Counted from the first letter of the stretch, positions 45,467 to 54,333 are shown. The stretch: DNA of 64,000 bases from Pseudomonas sp. BMS12 (GCF_001592875.1 NZ_LSOF01000007.1:152766-216765), one strand, 5' to 3'. The notes: generated by a model not told the origin, from the letters alone. Numbers and translations: made by a program.

Positions 45467-46435
45467 TTACAGACCCAGGTCTTTCTTGGTCTTCTCGACC
45501 ACTTTGGACGGCAGCGGGATGTAGCCATCCTTGACCACCACTTCCTGACCCTGCTTGGACAGGACCAGCTTCACGAACTCGGCTTCCAGCGGGCTCAGAG
45601 CCTTGTTCGGCGCCTTGTTCACGTAAACGTAGAGGAAGCGCGACAGCGGGTACTTGCCAGCCAGAGCGTTGGCCTCGGAGGCCTCTTCGGCAACACCGTT
45701 CTTGTCGACCAGGGGTACGGCACGGACGCTGGAGGTCTTGTAGCCGATGCCCGAGTAGCCGATGGCGTTCAGGGTGCTGGAGATCGACTGGACAACGGAA
45801 GCCGAACCCGGCTGCTCGTTGACGTTGGCCTTGAAGTCACCTTTGCACAGGGCTTCTTCCTTGAAGTAGCCGTAGGTGCCGGATACCGAGTTACGACCGA
45901 ACAGCTGAACCGGCTTGCCAGCCCACTCGCCGGTCAGGCCGACGTCGCCCCACTTGGTGATGTCCTTGGCTTCGCCGCACAGACGGGTGCCGGAGAAGAT
46001 GGCGTCGACCTGAGCCATGGTCAGGCTCTTGATCGGGTTGTCCTTGTGCACGAACACGGCCAGGGCGTCGATGGCCACCGGAATGGCGGTCGGCTTGTAG
46101 CCGTACTTCTCTTCGAAGGCCTGCAGCTCGTTGTCCTTCATCTTGCGGCTCATCGGGCCGAGGTTGGAGGTACCCTCGGTCAGAGCGGGCGGCGCGGTGG
46201 AGGAACCGGCAGCCTGAATCTGGATGTTCACGCTCGGGTAGAGCTTCTTGTAGTCCTCGGCCCACAGGGTCATCAGGTTGGCCAGGGTGTCGGAGCCGAC
46301 GCTGGACAGGTTGCCCGATACACCGGAAGTCTTTTCATAGGTCGGCAGAGCCGGGTCGATAGCGGCAACCGCACTAGCGGCGCTTACGCCAGCGGCGACA
46401 AAGGTCAGGGCCGCCATCAAACGCTTGAGTTTCAT
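45467..46435 (-). CDS. pstS: Phosphate-binding periplasmic protein PstS
   Basis: 322 residues with a signal peptide ([22 protein letters not shown], cleavage near residue 24). The mature chain has the phosphate-binding loops [38 protein letters not shown] and [18 protein letters not shown], as in the PstS/DING-related phosphate-binding group. High-affinity phosphate receptor for PstCAB. Expressed from its own Pho-box promoter and followed by hairpins, consistent with a higher level than the permease genes. ATG 46435, GGAGCAAGGC upstream. Confidence 0.96.
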   Translation of the reverse strand: MKLKRLMAALTFVAAGVSAASAVAAIDPALPTYEKTSGVSGNLSSVGSDTLANLMTLWAEDYKKLYPSVNIQIQAAGSSTAPPALTEGTSNLGPMSRKMKDNELQAFEEKYGYKPTAIPVAIDALAVFVHKDNPIKSLTMAQVDAIFSGTRLCGEAKDITKWGDVGLTGEWAGKPVQLFGRNSVSGTYGYFKEEALCKGDFKANVNEQPGSASVVQSISSTLNAIGYSGIGYKTSSVRAVPLVDKNGVAEEASEANALAGKYPLSRFLYVYVNKAPNKALSPLEAEFVKLVLSKQGQEVVVKDGYIPLPSKVVEKTKKDLGL

Positions 46436-46492
46436 GCCTTGCTCCTAGCAGGAAGGGGTTGGATGGAACGGGCCCAAGTATCTGCAGGCCGC

Positions 46493-46521
46493 ATGAACAC
46501 TCTATGAAGGGATTGTTACAG
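46493..46521 (-). promoter_or_regulatory. Extended Pho box upstream of pstS
   Basis: On the minus strand three 7 bp units at 11 bp period: CTGTAAC (46515-46521), CCTTCAT (46504-46510), TGTTCAT (46493-46499), each spaced by 4 bp. Fits multiple PhoB dimers binding head to tail, 58 bp before the pstS ATG. Confidence 0.8.
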
Positions 46522-46645
46522 TTCGATGAATACGCAGAATTGCCGCGCAAAAGCCGGACCGGGCGGTCGTGCTATATCGCCCGGCCCTATATACTGCGCG
46601 GCGTGCGCCGCATCCAAGCATAAGAAACCGGGGGCAGAACCAGCC

Positions 46646-47050
46646 ATGATCGAACTCGAACAGGATGATCCCATTCCTCAGGGCGACCTCGCCCTGCAGA
46701 TCACCGCCTTGCCGCGCGAAACCAACGGTTTCGGCGATATCTATGGCGGCTGGCTGGTGTCGCAGATGGACCTGGCCGGCACTGCCATGGCCAGCAAGGT
46801 CGCCGGTGGCCGGGTTGCGACGGTGGCCATTGATCGCATGGCCTTCCTGGTGCCGGTTGCCGTAGGGGCGCAGCTGTCCTTCTACACCCAGGCCCTGGAA
46901 GTGGGGCGCAGCTCGATCCAGATGCTGGTCGAGGTATGGAGCGACGACCCACTGTCCAGCGAATGGCGCAAGGTCACCGAAGCGGTCTTCGTCTTCGTCG
47001 CCATCGACGGTAGCGGCCGCACCCGCCCGGTACCGCCGCGCCGCGGCTGA
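46646..47050 (+). CDS. Acyl-CoA thioesterase (hotdog fold, YciA-like)
   Basis: 134 residues. MIELEQDDPIPQGDLALQITALPRETNGFGDIYGGWLVSQMDLAG contains the hotdog-helix region N-x-x-G-D/Q-IYGGW of the YciA/BFIT acyl-CoA thioesterase group, followed by VDRMAFLVPV-type strands. Hydrolyses short to medium acyl-CoAs. ATG 46646 is selected over upstream frame because the conserved domain begins there. Divergent from pstS with 210 bp between. Confidence 0.88.
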   Translation: MIELEQDDPIPQGDLALQITALPRETNGFGDIYGGWLVSQMDLAGTAMASKVAGGRVATVAIDRMAFLVPVAVGAQLSFYTQALEVGRSSIQMLVEVWSDDPLSSEWRKVTEAVFVFVAIDGSGRTRPVPPRRG

Positions 47051-47067
47051 AGCACCCGCGCTAGACG

Positions 47068-47092
47068 ACGCCGACCTCGAGTCGGCGTTTTT
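47068..47092 (+). terminator. Intrinsic terminator after thioesterase
   Basis: ACGCCGAC (47068-47075), CTCGA loop, GTCGGCGT (47081-47088), then TTTTT. Confidence 0.92.
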
Positions 47093-47155
47093 CATGGTGC
47101 TTGGCCTTTGCTCCGTGCTGCGGTCAAATGCCCTCATGACCTCGGAGAACAGCCC

Positions 47156-48055
47156 ATGAGCCAAGCGCAAATCGAACGCCTCGACCTGGATCAGCTGACC
47201 TGCTGGCGCGTGCACCTGGGCGACAGCGAATTGCTGGTAGCCCAGCAGGGTGCGCAGATCCTGCATTACCAGCAGGGCACGCAGCCCCCGATCATCTGGC
47301 GCAGCGAACAGGCCACCTACCAGCCCGGCCAGTCGGTACGCGGTGGCGTGCCGGTGTGCTGGCCCTGGTTCGGCGACCTGACACGCAACCCGCTGCCGCT
47401 GCAGGCGATGCACGACGACCCCGCAACGGCCCCGGCCCACGGCGGCGTACGCGGGCTGGACTGGCAGCTGCTGGGCATCGAGCAGCAGGATGAGGCGGTG
47501 ACCCTGCAGTTTCTCTACGACAGTCGCCAGCAGCCGCTACCGCACTGGCCGCATGCGGCCGAACTGCGCCTGGACATCCGCCTCGACCAGCGCCTGCATC
47601 TACACCTGAGCAGCCGCAACCATGGCAGCCAGCCGCTGCACCTGAGCCAGGCCCTGCACAGCTATTTCGCCGTCAGCGACATCCGCCAGACCAGCGTGCT
47701 GGGCCTGGACGGCTGCCGCTACATCGAGACCCTGGACGACTGGCAGGAGCGCCGCCAGCAGGGCGCCCTGCAGTTCACCGGCGAGACCGACCGCATCTAC
47801 CTGGACGTGCCGCAGCGCCTGGCTCTGGTCGACAATGGCTGGAACCGACGCATCCTGCTGCAGGCCGAAGGCTCGCGCTCGGCGGTGCTGTGGAATCCCT
47901 GGATCGACAAGGCCCAGCGCCTGTCGCAATTCGCCGACGATGCCTGGCAGCGCATGCTCTGCATAGAAACCGCCAACGTCTGGGACGACTGCATCGAACT
48001 GGCCCCGGGCGCCAGCCATGACCTGCGCCTGAGCCTGTGGAGCGAAGGGCTCTGA
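47156..48055 (+). CDS. D-hexose-6-phosphate mutarotase (YeaD-like)
   Basis: 299 residues of the aldose-1-epimerase superfamily. YeaD-type features are IIWRSEQATYQPGQSVRGGVPVCWPWFG, APAHGGVRGLDWQLL (catalytic His in HG) and SQALHSYFAVSDI (second His), with DRIYLDVP and RSAVLWNPW near the end. Interconverts the anomers of glucose-6-phosphate and similar sugars. ATG 47156. Stand-alone, flanked by a terminator on the left and REP elements on the right. Confidence 0.92.
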   Translation: MSQAQIERLDLDQLTCWRVHLGDSELLVAQQGAQILHYQQGTQPPIIWRSEQATYQPGQSVRGGVPVCWPWFGDLTRNPLPLQAMHDDPATAPAHGGVRGLDWQLLGIEQQDEAVTLQFLYDSRQQPLPHWPHAAELRLDIRLDQRLHLHLSSRNHGSQPLHLSQALHSYFAVSDIRQTSVLGLDGCRYIETLDDWQERRQQGALQFTGETDRIYLDVPQRLALVDNGWNRRILLQAEGSRSAVLWNPWIDKAQRLSQFADDAWQRMLCIETANVWDDCIELAPGASHDLRLSLWSEGL

Positions 48056-48060
48056 GCATT

Positions 48061-48140
48061 TGTGGGAGCGGCTGGGCGGCATTCCGCTTTAGCCGCGATG
48101 GCCCGGCTGAAGAGCATCGCGCCTAAAGCCGCTCCCACAG
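48061..48140. repeat. Inverted REP pair, one unit interrupted
   Basis: The left unit begins TGTGGGAGCGGCT and continues TTAGCCGCGAT only after an extra stretch of about 14 bp (GGGCGGCATTCCGC). The right unit (ATCGCGCCTAAAGCCGCTCC and following CACA) is its inverted partner. Placed directly after the mutarotase stop. Confidence 0.75.
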
Positions 48141-48184
48141 AGCCATATCCGCCACCCGCGCTGCTCTTGCTTTTCGCAGGAGGG

Positions 48185-48229
48185 GCCTTGGCCGCGACTC
48201 AAGCCGCACAGAAGCGTCGCGGCCAAGGC
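48185..48229. repeat. 14 bp perfect inverted repeat
   Basis: GCCTTGGCCGCGAC (48185-48198) is mirrored by GTCGCGGCCAAGGC (48216-48229) with a 17 bp loop. Together with the REP pair it fills the 326 bp between the mutarotase and the TRAP gene, which holds no ORF of note. Confidence 0.6.
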
Positions 48230-48331
48230 AGAGGCCGCGGACTGTCGCCCAGCCCAACCCTTCCTACATGCGCTCGCCGCTACCCGCTTCAGCTGCGCCT
48301 GGAGCTGGCCTGATCCACACACCCAAGAAAC

Positions 48332-48363
48332 AAAAAGGCCGGTGGATCGCTCCACCGGCCTTT
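48332..48363 (-). terminator. Bidirectional terminator at the TRAP gene end
   Basis: AAAAAGGCCGGTGGA...TCCACCGGCCTTT: a 10 bp GC stem with AAAAA on the left and TTT on the right; on the minus strand it ends in UUUUU, 19 bp after the TRAP binding-protein stop. Confidence 0.88.
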
Positions 48364-48381
48364 GCGTTAACCCGCAGCTTA

Positions 48382-49482
48382 TCAGCCGCGAATCTTGTAG
48401 ATGTCCTCCTCGGACACCTTGGCGTACTCCTGCAGACGCGCGAAGTAGGCACTCTGCGCTTCGTACACCTTGCTCGCAGCCGGATCGGCGGCGGCGGCAG
48501 CGGTAACCACCTCGGCTGCGACCGTCTTCAGCTTGGCCAGGACGTCATCGGGCAGGCGACGGACTTCCACGCCATCCTTCTTCAGGGTTTCCAGGGCTTC
48601 CATGTTGCGCGCGTTGTAGTCGTCGAGCATGTCGGCGTTCACATCGCGGGCCGCAGCGCGGACGATGGCCTGCAGGTCGGCCGGCAGGGTTTCCCAGGCC
48701 TTCAGGTTGACGTCCAGCTCGAAGGTCACGTTCGGCTCCTGCCAGCCCGGGGTGTAGTAGTACTTGGCGGCCTTGTGCAGGCCCAGGGCCAGGTCGTTGT
48801 ACGGGCCGATCCACTCGGTGGCGTCGATGGCGCCGGTCTGCAGGGCGGTGAAGATCTCGCCGGCCGGCAGGTTGACCACGGTGCCGCCCATCTTGGTCAG
48901 CACTTCGCCGCCCAGACCCGGGGTGCGCATCTTCAGGCCTTCGAAGTCGGCCGGGGAGTTGATCTCCTTGTTGAACCAGCCGGCGGTCTGCACGCCGGTG
49001 GAACCGCACAGGATCGGCAGTACGCCGAATGGCTTGTACACCTCTTCCCACATCTGCATGCCGCCGCCCTTGAACAGCCAGGCGTTCATCTCGGCGGCGT
49101 TGGGGCCGAACGGCAGGGCGCAGAAGAATTGCGCGGCCGGCACCTTGCCCTTCCAGTAGTAAGGCGCGCCGTGGCCCATCTCGGCGGTGCCGCGGGATAC
49201 CGCGTCGAACACTTCCAGGGCGGGGACCAGTTCACCGGCGGCGTAGACCTTGACGGTCAGGCGGCCGGAGCTCATCTCGTTGACCAGCTTGGCGAAACGC
49301 TCGGCGCCCACGCCCACGCCAGGGAAGTTCTTCGGCCAGGAGGTCACCATCTTCCAGGTGAAGGTCTCTCCACCGCCGCCCTTCTGCGGCTCGCAGTTCG
49401 CCTCGGTCTGCTTGTTGCAGCCGGCGAGCGCGGTGGCGGCCAGGCCCACACCGGCGGCGGCAATGATGTCACGACGTTTCAT
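48382..49482 (-). CDS. TRAP transporter substrate-binding protein (DctP family)
   Basis: 366 residues. The N-terminus MKRRDIIAAAGVGLAATALAGC resembles a twin-arginine signal combined with a lipobox (LAGC, Cys22), so it may be an exported lipoprotein. The mature DctP-like domain includes VTSWPKNFPGVGVGAERFAKLVNEMSSGRLTVKVYAAGELVPALEVFDAVSRG and the conserved loop EGLKMRTPGLGGEVLTKMGGTVVNLPAGE. Probably binds an organic acid; the substrate is unknown. Divergent from the TRAP permease genes with 270 bp between, so the operon is split. Confidence 0.9.
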   Translation of the reverse strand: MKRRDIIAAAGVGLAATALAGCNKQTEANCEPQKGGGGETFTWKMVTSWPKNFPGVGVGAERFAKLVNEMSSGRLTVKVYAAGELVPALEVFDAVSRGTAEMGHGAPYYWKGKVPAAQFFCALPFGPNAAEMNAWLFKGGGMQMWEEVYKPFGVLPILCGSTGVQTAGWFNKEINSPADFEGLKMRTPGLGGEVLTKMGGTVVNLPAGEIFTALQTGAIDATEWIGPYNDLALGLHKAAKYYYTPGWQEPNVTFELDVNLKAWETLPADLQAIVRAAARDVNADMLDDYNARNMEALETLKKDGVEVRRLPDDVLAKLKTVAAEVVTAAAAADPAASKVYEAQSAYFARLQEYAKVSEEDIYKIRG

Positions 49483-49613
49483 GCAAGACTCCTTATTGTT
49501 GTAGGAACCCGGCTCACCATAGCGCGCCAGGTTCAAGTGGTCTGACCAGAGGATCGCTCGGGGCAGACTGAGCCCCATCACATTAGGGCCTGCCGACTCT
49601 CAAGCCTAGCCGC

Positions 49614-49629
49614 TTCGACTAAAGTCGTA
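49614..49629. promoter_or_regulatory. TTCGACTAAAGTCGTA inverted repeat
   Basis: CGACT (49616-49620), AA, AGTCG (49623-49627), centrally placed in the divergent TRAP intergenic region (49483-49752). A compact dyad that could bind a response regulator controlling both sides; no binding data. Confidence 0.4.
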
Positions 49630-49752
49630 GGTAGATTGCCGCTCGCGGGCCCGGCTGCGAGAATCGCCCGCCTGCGCGCAATCGCGCAGCACTCTTGCGG
49701 GCGCCACGAGCGGCCGCTGCCTTGCCCACGCATAGAACAAGAAGGACCCACG

Positions 49753-50298
49753 ATGTCCGCCTCCAACACCCCGCTCCTCGGCATCGCGCAGGCGCTCAAC
49801 GCCGCCAATGCCTTTCTCGGCCGGGCCTGCGCCTGGCTAACCCTGTTCCTCGTCATCGGCACCGCCATCGTCGTGATCCTGCGCTACGGCTTCGGCATCG
49901 GCGCCACTGCCCTGCAGGAAGCCGTGATGTACGGCCACGCGATGGTCTTCATGGGCGCCGCCGCCTGGACCCTGCAGCGTGGCGGCCACGTACGCGTGGA
50001 CATCTTCTACCAGAACTTCCCCGCCCGCCGGCAGGCGCTGGTGGAGATACTCGGCAACCTGCTGTTCCTGCTGCCGTTCTGCCTGTTCCTCGGCTGGAAC
50101 AGCTGGGACTACGTGAGCGCCTCCTGGTCGACCCTGGAACAGTCCGGCGAGTCCGGCGGCCTGGCCTTCGTCTACCTGCAGAAGAGCATCATCCTGGTAC
50201 TGGTCATCAGTCTGGTGCTGCAGAGCGTCGCCGAACTGATCCGCTACGGCTACGTGCTGGCCGGCAAGCTCCCTGCGCCGGAGGTGAAGCATGGCTGA
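49753..50298 (+). CDS. TRAP transporter small permease (DctQ family)
   Basis: 181 residues with four predicted membrane helices (LTLFLVIGTAIVVILRYGFGIG, AVMYGHAMVFMGAAAWTLQRGGHV, LVEILGNLLFLLPFCLFLGWNS, IILVLVISLVLQSVAELIRY). RGGHVRVDIFY is the DctQ signature region. Starts at ATG 49753 with AGAAGGA upstream; overlaps the large permease by 8 bp. Confidence 0.93.
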   Translation: MSASNTPLLGIAQALNAANAFLGRACAWLTLFLVIGTAIVVILRYGFGIGATALQEAVMYGHAMVFMGAAAWTLQRGGHVRVDIFYQNFPARRQALVEILGNLLFLLPFCLFLGWNSWDYVSASWSTLEQSGESGGLAFVYLQKSIILVLVISLVLQSVAELIRYGYVLAGKLPAPEVKHG

Positions 50299-51667
50299 GT
50301 TGATGGCGATTCTGCTGTTCGTCAGCATCTGTCTGGCCCTGATGGCCGGCTACCCGGTGGCCTTCACCCTGGGCGGCGTGTCCCTGTTGTTCGCCGGCAT
50401 CGGCATGGCCGCCGGCCTGTTCGACGGTACCTACCTGCACGCGCTGCCCAACCGCCTGTTCGGCATCATGAACAACCAGACCATGCTGGCGGTGCCGCTG
50501 TTCGTGTTCATGGGCGTGATGCTGGAGAAATCACGGGTCGCCGAAGACCTGCTGGAATCCATGTCGCGCCTGTTCGGCACCCTGCGCGGCGGCCTGGCGA
50601 TTTCCGTCTGCGTGGTCGGCGCCCTGCTCGCCGCCAGCACTGGCATCGTCGGCGCCACCGTGGTGACCATGGGCCTGCTGGCCCTGCCGACCATGCTGCG
50701 TCGTGGTTACGACCCGGCCATCGCCACCGGCACCCTGGCCGCCACCGGCACCCTGGGACAGATCATCCCACCGTCCATCGTGCTGGTCCTGCTGGGCGAC
50801 GTGATGTCCAGCGCCTACTCCCAGGCACAGCTGAAGATGGGCATTTTCTCGCCTAAGACCGTCTCGGTCGGTGACCTGTTCGTCGGCGCCCTGCTGCCAG
50901 GCCTGGCCCTGGTCGGCATGTACATCCTGTACATCATCGGCGTGGCCATCTTCCAGCCGAAGAAATTGCCGGCCCTGCCGCAGGAAGAGCTCGGGCCGAT
51001 CGAGTGGGGCAAGCTGTTCAGCGCGCTGATCCCGCCGCTGGCGCTGATCGCCGCCGTGCTCGGCTCGATCCTCGCCGGCTACGCCACCCCCACCGAAGCG
51101 GCCGCGCTGGGTGCCGTCGGCGCCATGGTCCTGGCCCTGAGCAAGCGCAAGCTTAGCTTCACCCAGCTCAAGGAAGTGGCCTATGGCACCACCGAAATCA
51201 GCGCCATGGTGTTCATGATCCTGATTGGCGCCTCGCTGTTCTCCCTGGTGTTCCGCGGCTTCGGCGGCGAAGTGCTGATCGAGGACGTGTTCGCCCAGCT
51301 GCCAGGCGGCGTGCTCGGCGCCTTCTTCGTGGTGATGCTGGTGATCTTCCTGCTCGGTTTCATCCTCGACTTCATCGAGATCACCTTCGTGGTGGTGCCG
51401 ATCGTCGGGCCGGTGCTGCTGGCCATGGGGCTGGACCCGATCTGGCTGGGCGTGATGATCGCACTGAACCTGCAGACGTCCTTCCTCACCCCGCCGTTCG
51501 GCTTCGCCCTGTTCTACCTGCGCGGCGTCACCCCGGCGAGCGTGCAGACCAGCACCATCTACAAGGGCGTGCTGCCGTTCATCCTGATCCAGATCCTGAT
51601 GCTGGTCATCGCCTACATCTGGCCGGACCTGATCACCTGGCTACCGGAGCAGATCTACGGGCAATGA
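50291..51667 (+). CDS. TRAP transporter large permease (DctM family)
   Basis: 458 residues, about twelve membrane helices with the DctM blocks LVGYPVAF-like AGYPVAFTLGGVSLLFAG, NNQTMLAVPLFVFMGVMLEKSRVAEDLLE, GTLGQIIPPSIVLVLLGDVMS and LNLQTSFLTPPFGFALFYLRGV. Uses an ion gradient with the DctP protein to import its solute. Ends before a strong terminator. Confidence 0.95.
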   Translation: MAELMAILLFVSICLALMAGYPVAFTLGGVSLLFAGIGMAAGLFDGTYLHALPNRLFGIMNNQTMLAVPLFVFMGVMLEKSRVAEDLLESMSRLFGTLRGGLAISVCVVGALLAASTGIVGATVVTMGLLALPTMLRRGYDPAIATGTLAATGTLGQIIPPSIVLVLLGDVMSSAYSQAQLKMGIFSPKTVSVGDLFVGALLPGLALVGMYILYIIGVAIFQPKKLPALPQEELGPIEWGKLFSALIPPLALIAAVLGSILAGYATPTEAAALGAVGAMVLALSKRKLSFTQLKEVAYGTTEISAMVFMILIGASLFSLVFRGFGGEVLIEDVFAQLPGGVLGAFFVVMLVIFLLGFILDFIEITFVVVPIVGPVLLAMGLDPIWLGVMIALNLQTSFLTPPFGFALFYLRGVTPASVQTSTIYKGVLPFILIQILMLVIAYIWPDLITWLPEQIYGQ

Positions 51668-51687
51668 TGCCCCACCACTGAACGCAC

Positions 51688-51717
51688 AAGGCCCGTCATT
51701 GACGGGCCTTGTCGTTT
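51688..51717 (+). terminator. Intrinsic terminator after TRAP permease
   Basis: AAGGCCCGTC...GACGGGCCTT stem (51688-51710) followed by GTCGTTTT; between the permease and the convergent DUF3299 gene. Confidence 0.85.
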
Positions 51718-51729
51718 TCGGGTGACGGG

Positions 51730-52260
51730 TTACAGATCCGCTTCCTGCACCAGACGCACGTTATCGGCATCGAGGGCGTAGGCGGCTTCGGCCAGGTCGT
51801 TGTTCACCGCCTCGATATGCAGCTTGCCGATGACCCAGAGTGGCTCGTAGATATCCTCGAGTTCGATACCCTTGGGGTAGCGCACCAGCACGATCTGGTT
51901 TGGCGGGGGTGGCGGTACATGGATGCAGGCACCCGGATAAGGCACCAGGAACAGCAGGGTGACCTTGCCCGCCGCATCGTTCTCCAGCGGCACCGGATAG
52001 CCGCCCAGGCGAATGGTCTTGCCATCCAGACGCGCCACCGTGTGCTTCGAGTACATCACTGCCGGCAGGCCCGCGGGCTGCTTCAGGCCGCCCTGCTGGC
52101 CGAAGGTGCCGGCCATCTCGGGGCTGTCGTGACTGATCTCAGGCATCGCCTCGAGGGCCTTCTGGTCTTCGCGCGGCATCAGCTCCAGCCAGTCCAGCTC
52201 GGCGGGTTCGGCATGACTCAACAGGGGGATCAACAACAGGGAGAGCAATAGGCGGCGCAT
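51730..52260 (-). CDS. DUF3299 periplasmic protein
   Basis: 176 residues with a signal peptide (MRRLLLSLLLIPLLSHA). Features are LDWLELMPREDQKALEAMP at the N-terminus of the mature form, then VRLDGKTIRLGGYPVPLE, VTLLFLVPYPGACIHVPPPPPNQIVLVRYPKG and GKLHIEAV. These match DUF3299, whose GACIH-PPPP motif with a Cys-His may bind metal. Function unknown. ATG 52260. It is next to a GlsB-like membrane protein. Confidence 0.85.
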   Translation of the reverse strand: MRRLLLSLLLIPLLSHAEPAELDWLELMPREDQKALEAMPEISHDSPEMAGTFGQQGGLKQPAGLPAVMYSKHTVARLDGKTIRLGGYPVPLENDAAGKVTLLFLVPYPGACIHVPPPPPNQIVLVRYPKGIELEDIYEPLWVIGKLHIEAVNNDLAEAAYALDADNVRLVQEADL

Positions 52261-52340
52261 GATCGATCTCGTGGCGGGCAAGCCGGTAAGACTAGCGTCG
52301 CGCGCCGGCAGTTCCCAGAGGCCGAGTTGCCGCAGGCAGA

Positions 52341-52586
52341 TCAGCCCTTCTTGATGGCCCCGTAGATCACCAGCAGGATCACCGCGCCGACCACCGCGCC
52401 GATGAAGCCGGCTGCCTGCCCCGCCTGGTAGATGCCCAGCGCCTGGCCGCCATAGGTAGCCGCCAGTGAGCCGCCGATACCCAGCAGGATGGTCATGATC
52501 CAACCCATGCTGTCGTCGCCCGGCTTGAGGAAACGCGCGACCAGACCGACGATCAGACCGATGAAGATGGTGCCGATGATGCCCAT
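52341..52586 (-). CDS. GlsB/YeaQ/YmgE family membrane protein
   Basis: 81 residues, three hydrophobic helices and the family glycine pattern (MGIIGTIFIGLIVGLVARFLKPG, WIMTILLGIGGSLAATYGG, AGFIGAVVGAVILLVIYG). Members are small stress-related inner-membrane proteins of unknown mechanism. ATG 52586 with a hairpin upstream that ends purK transcription. Confidence 0.92.
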   Translation of the reverse strand: MGIIGTIFIGLIVGLVARFLKPGDDSMGWIMTILLGIGGSLAATYGGQALGIYQAGQAAGFIGAVVGAVILLVIYGAIKKG

Positions 52587-52613
52587 GTGCAGCTCCTTGA
52601 AATAGGCCAGAAA

Positions 52614-52642
52614 CGAACAAGGCGTGCCGAAGCACGCCCTGT
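52614..52642 (-). terminator. Terminator after purK
   Basis: GGGCGTGC-TTCG-GCACGCC hairpin (minus strand) followed by TTGTTCGTTT; a UUCG tetraloop stem, 26 bp beyond the purK stop. Confidence 0.85.
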
Positions 52643-52667
52643 TGTGACCTGAGCGTAGCTCAAGGGT

Positions 52668-53750
52668 TCAGGCCTTGATCAGCGCCTCGACCTCGGCGAT
52701 ACGCGCTTTCAGGGTCGCCATGTCCTTGCTGCGAATCGTCGCGTGGCCAACCTTGCGCCCGGCCTTGAAGGCTTTGCCATAGTGATGCAGATGGCAATCG
52801 GCGATGGCCGCAACCTTGCTCACTTCCGGCACGCTGCCGAGGAAGTTGAGCATGGCGCTCTCGCCGACCTTGGCGGTGGAGCCCAGCGGCAGGCCGGCGA
52901 CGGCGCGCAGGTGGTTCTCGAACTGGCTGCACTCGGCGCCTTCGATGGTCCAGTGCCCGGAGTTGTGCACGCGCGGGGCAATCTCGTTGGCCTTGAGCCC
53001 ACCGTCGACCTCGAAGAACTCGAAAGCCAGCACGCCAACGTAGTCGAGTTTGGTCAGCACGCGGCCGACGTAGTCCTCGGCCAGCGCCTGCAGCGGATGG
53101 TCGGTGCTGGCGATGGAGAGGGCCAGCACGCCGCTGTCATGGCGGTTATGCACCAGCGGGTAGAAACGCGTCTCGCCGTCGCGGGCACGCACGGCCACCA
53201 GCGACACCTCGCCGGTGAAGGGCACAAAGCCTTCGAGGATGCACGGCACGCTGCCCAGCTCGGCGAAGGCGCCGACCACATCTTCCGCCTTGCGCAGCAC
53301 CTTCTGGCCCTTGCCGTCGTAGCCCAGGGTGCGGGTCTTCATCACCGCCGGCAGGCCGATGGCTGCCACGGCGGCGTCCAGATCGGCCTGCGACTGGATA
53401 TCGGCGAAGTCCGGCGTCGGTATACCGAGGTCCTTGAACATCGACTTCTCGAACCAGCGATCACGGGCGATGCGCAGCGCCTCGGCGCTCGGATAGACCG
53501 GCACGAACTGGGAGAGGAAGGCCACGGTCTCGGCCGGCACGCTCTCGAACTCGAAAGTCACCAGATCGACTTCGTCGGCCAGCTGGCGTAGGTGATCCTG
53601 GTCGCCGTAGTCGGCGCGGATGTGCTCGCCGAGCGCCTGGGCACAGGCATCAGGCGCCGGGTCGAGGAAGGCGAAGTCCATGCCCAGCGGAGTACCCGCC
53701 AGGGCCATCATGCGGCCCAGCTGGCCGCCACCGATTACACCGATCTTCAT
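52668..53750 (-). CDS. purK: 5-(Carboxyamino)imidazole ribonucleotide synthase
   Basis: 360 residues of the ATP-grasp superfamily. MKIGVIGGGQLGRMMALAG opens the dinucleotide-like domain, EAEVDLVTFEFESVP follows in the first domain, and the ATP-grasp centre has KTRTLGYDGKGQKVLR and a late acidic EVSLVAVRARDGE and HNSGHWTIEGAECSQFENHLRAVAG. Carboxylates AIR to N5-CAIR with ATP and bicarbonate in purine synthesis, feeding PurE encoded 17 bp upstream. ATG 53750. Confidence 0.97.
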   Translation of the reverse strand: MKIGVIGGGQLGRMMALAGTPLGMDFAFLDPAPDACAQALGEHIRADYGDQDHLRQLADEVDLVTFEFESVPAETVAFLSQFVPVYPSAEALRIARDRWFEKSMFKDLGIPTPDFADIQSQADLDAAVAAIGLPAVMKTRTLGYDGKGQKVLRKAEDVVGAFAELGSVPCILEGFVPFTGEVSLVAVRARDGETRFYPLVHNRHDSGVLALSIASTDHPLQALAEDYVGRVLTKLDYVGVLAFEFFEVDGGLKANEIAPRVHNSGHWTIEGAECSQFENHLRAVAGLPLGSTAKVGESAMLNFLGSVPEVSKVAAIADCHLHHYGKAFKAGRKVGHATIRSKDMATLKARIAEVEALIKA

Positions 53751-53767
53751 TGCGGGAAGTCTCTTGT

Positions 53768-54259
53768 TCAGGCTTCGCGGGGGTCCGGGTTGTCCAGCAC
53801 GGTCTGCGTCTGCTCGTCACGGAACTGCTTGAGCTTGGCATGGAACTGCGGGTGCTGGTGGCCGAGGATACTGGCGGCCAGCAACGCGGCGTTGACCGCA
53901 CCTGCCTTGCCGATGGCCAGAGTGGCGACCGGAATACCGGCCGGCATCTGCACTATAGATAGCAGCGAGTCGACGCCCGAGAGCACGGCGGACTGTACCG
54001 GCACGCCCAGCACCGGCAGATGCGTCTTGGCGGCGCACATGCCCGGCAGGTGAGCAGCGCCACCAGCACCGGCGATGATCACCTGGATGCCACGACCTTC
54101 GGCTTGCTCGGCGTACTGGAACAGCAGATCCGGCGTGCGGTGGGCGGACACCACCTGCACTTCATAGGGGATGCCCAGCTTGTCCAGCATCTCAGCGGTG
54201 TGGCTCAGAGTGCTCCAGTCGGACTTGGAGCCCATGATCACGCCAACCAATGCGCTCAT
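53768..54259 (-). CDS. purE: N5-carboxyaminoimidazole ribonucleotide mutase
   Basis: 163 residues, normal class I Pur[11 protein letters not shown] is the substrate phosphate-binding loop, [11 protein letters not shown] carries the catalytic His, and [17 protein letters not shown] is the glycine-rich motif. Converts N5-CAIR to CAIR. ATG 54259 ([10 protein letters not shown]) is well supported. A 25-codon ORF upstream overlaps this start by ATGA, and the leader contains an intrinsic terminator, suggesting attenuation of purEK. Confidence 0.97.
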   Translation of the reverse strand: MSALVGVIMGSKSDWSTLSHTAEMLDKLGIPYEVQVVSAHRTPDLLFQYAEQAEGRGIQVIIAGAGGAAHLPGMCAAKTHLPVLGVPVQSAVLSGVDSLLSIVQMPAGIPVATLAIGKAGAVNAALLAASILGHQHPQFHAKLKQFRDEQTQTVLDNPDPREA

Positions 54260-54333
54260 CGTACTGCCTCTTGTTCGGGCGCCTGGCGGCGCGACAAAAA
54301 CCAACAAGCCACGCATTGGGCGTGGCTTGTCAT
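54256..54333 (-). CDS. Candidate leader peptide overlapping purE
   Basis: A 25-codon ORF from ATG 54333 ([19 protein letters not shown]...) whose TGA overlaps the purE ATG (CGATGAGC). The first half lies within the terminator hairpin, and the polyU tract translates as Trp-Phe-Leu. Ribosome movement through this ORF could decide whether the hairpin forms, and its stop is placed for re-initiation at purE. The sequence arrangement is clear; translation is not shown. A chance ORF remains possible. Confidence 0.4.
   Translation of the reverse strand: MTSHAQCVACWFLSRRQAPEQEAVR
54293..54330 (-). terminator. Intrinsic terminator in the purE leader
   Basis: ACAAGCCACGC (54304-54314) pairs perfectly with GCGTGGCTTGT (54320-54330). 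On the minus strand the stem is followed by TGGTTTTTG, giving a U-tract 40 bp before the purE start. It lies downstream of the probable purE promoter, so it would act as an attenuator. It could also be the end of a lost upstream gene. Confidence 0.7.
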
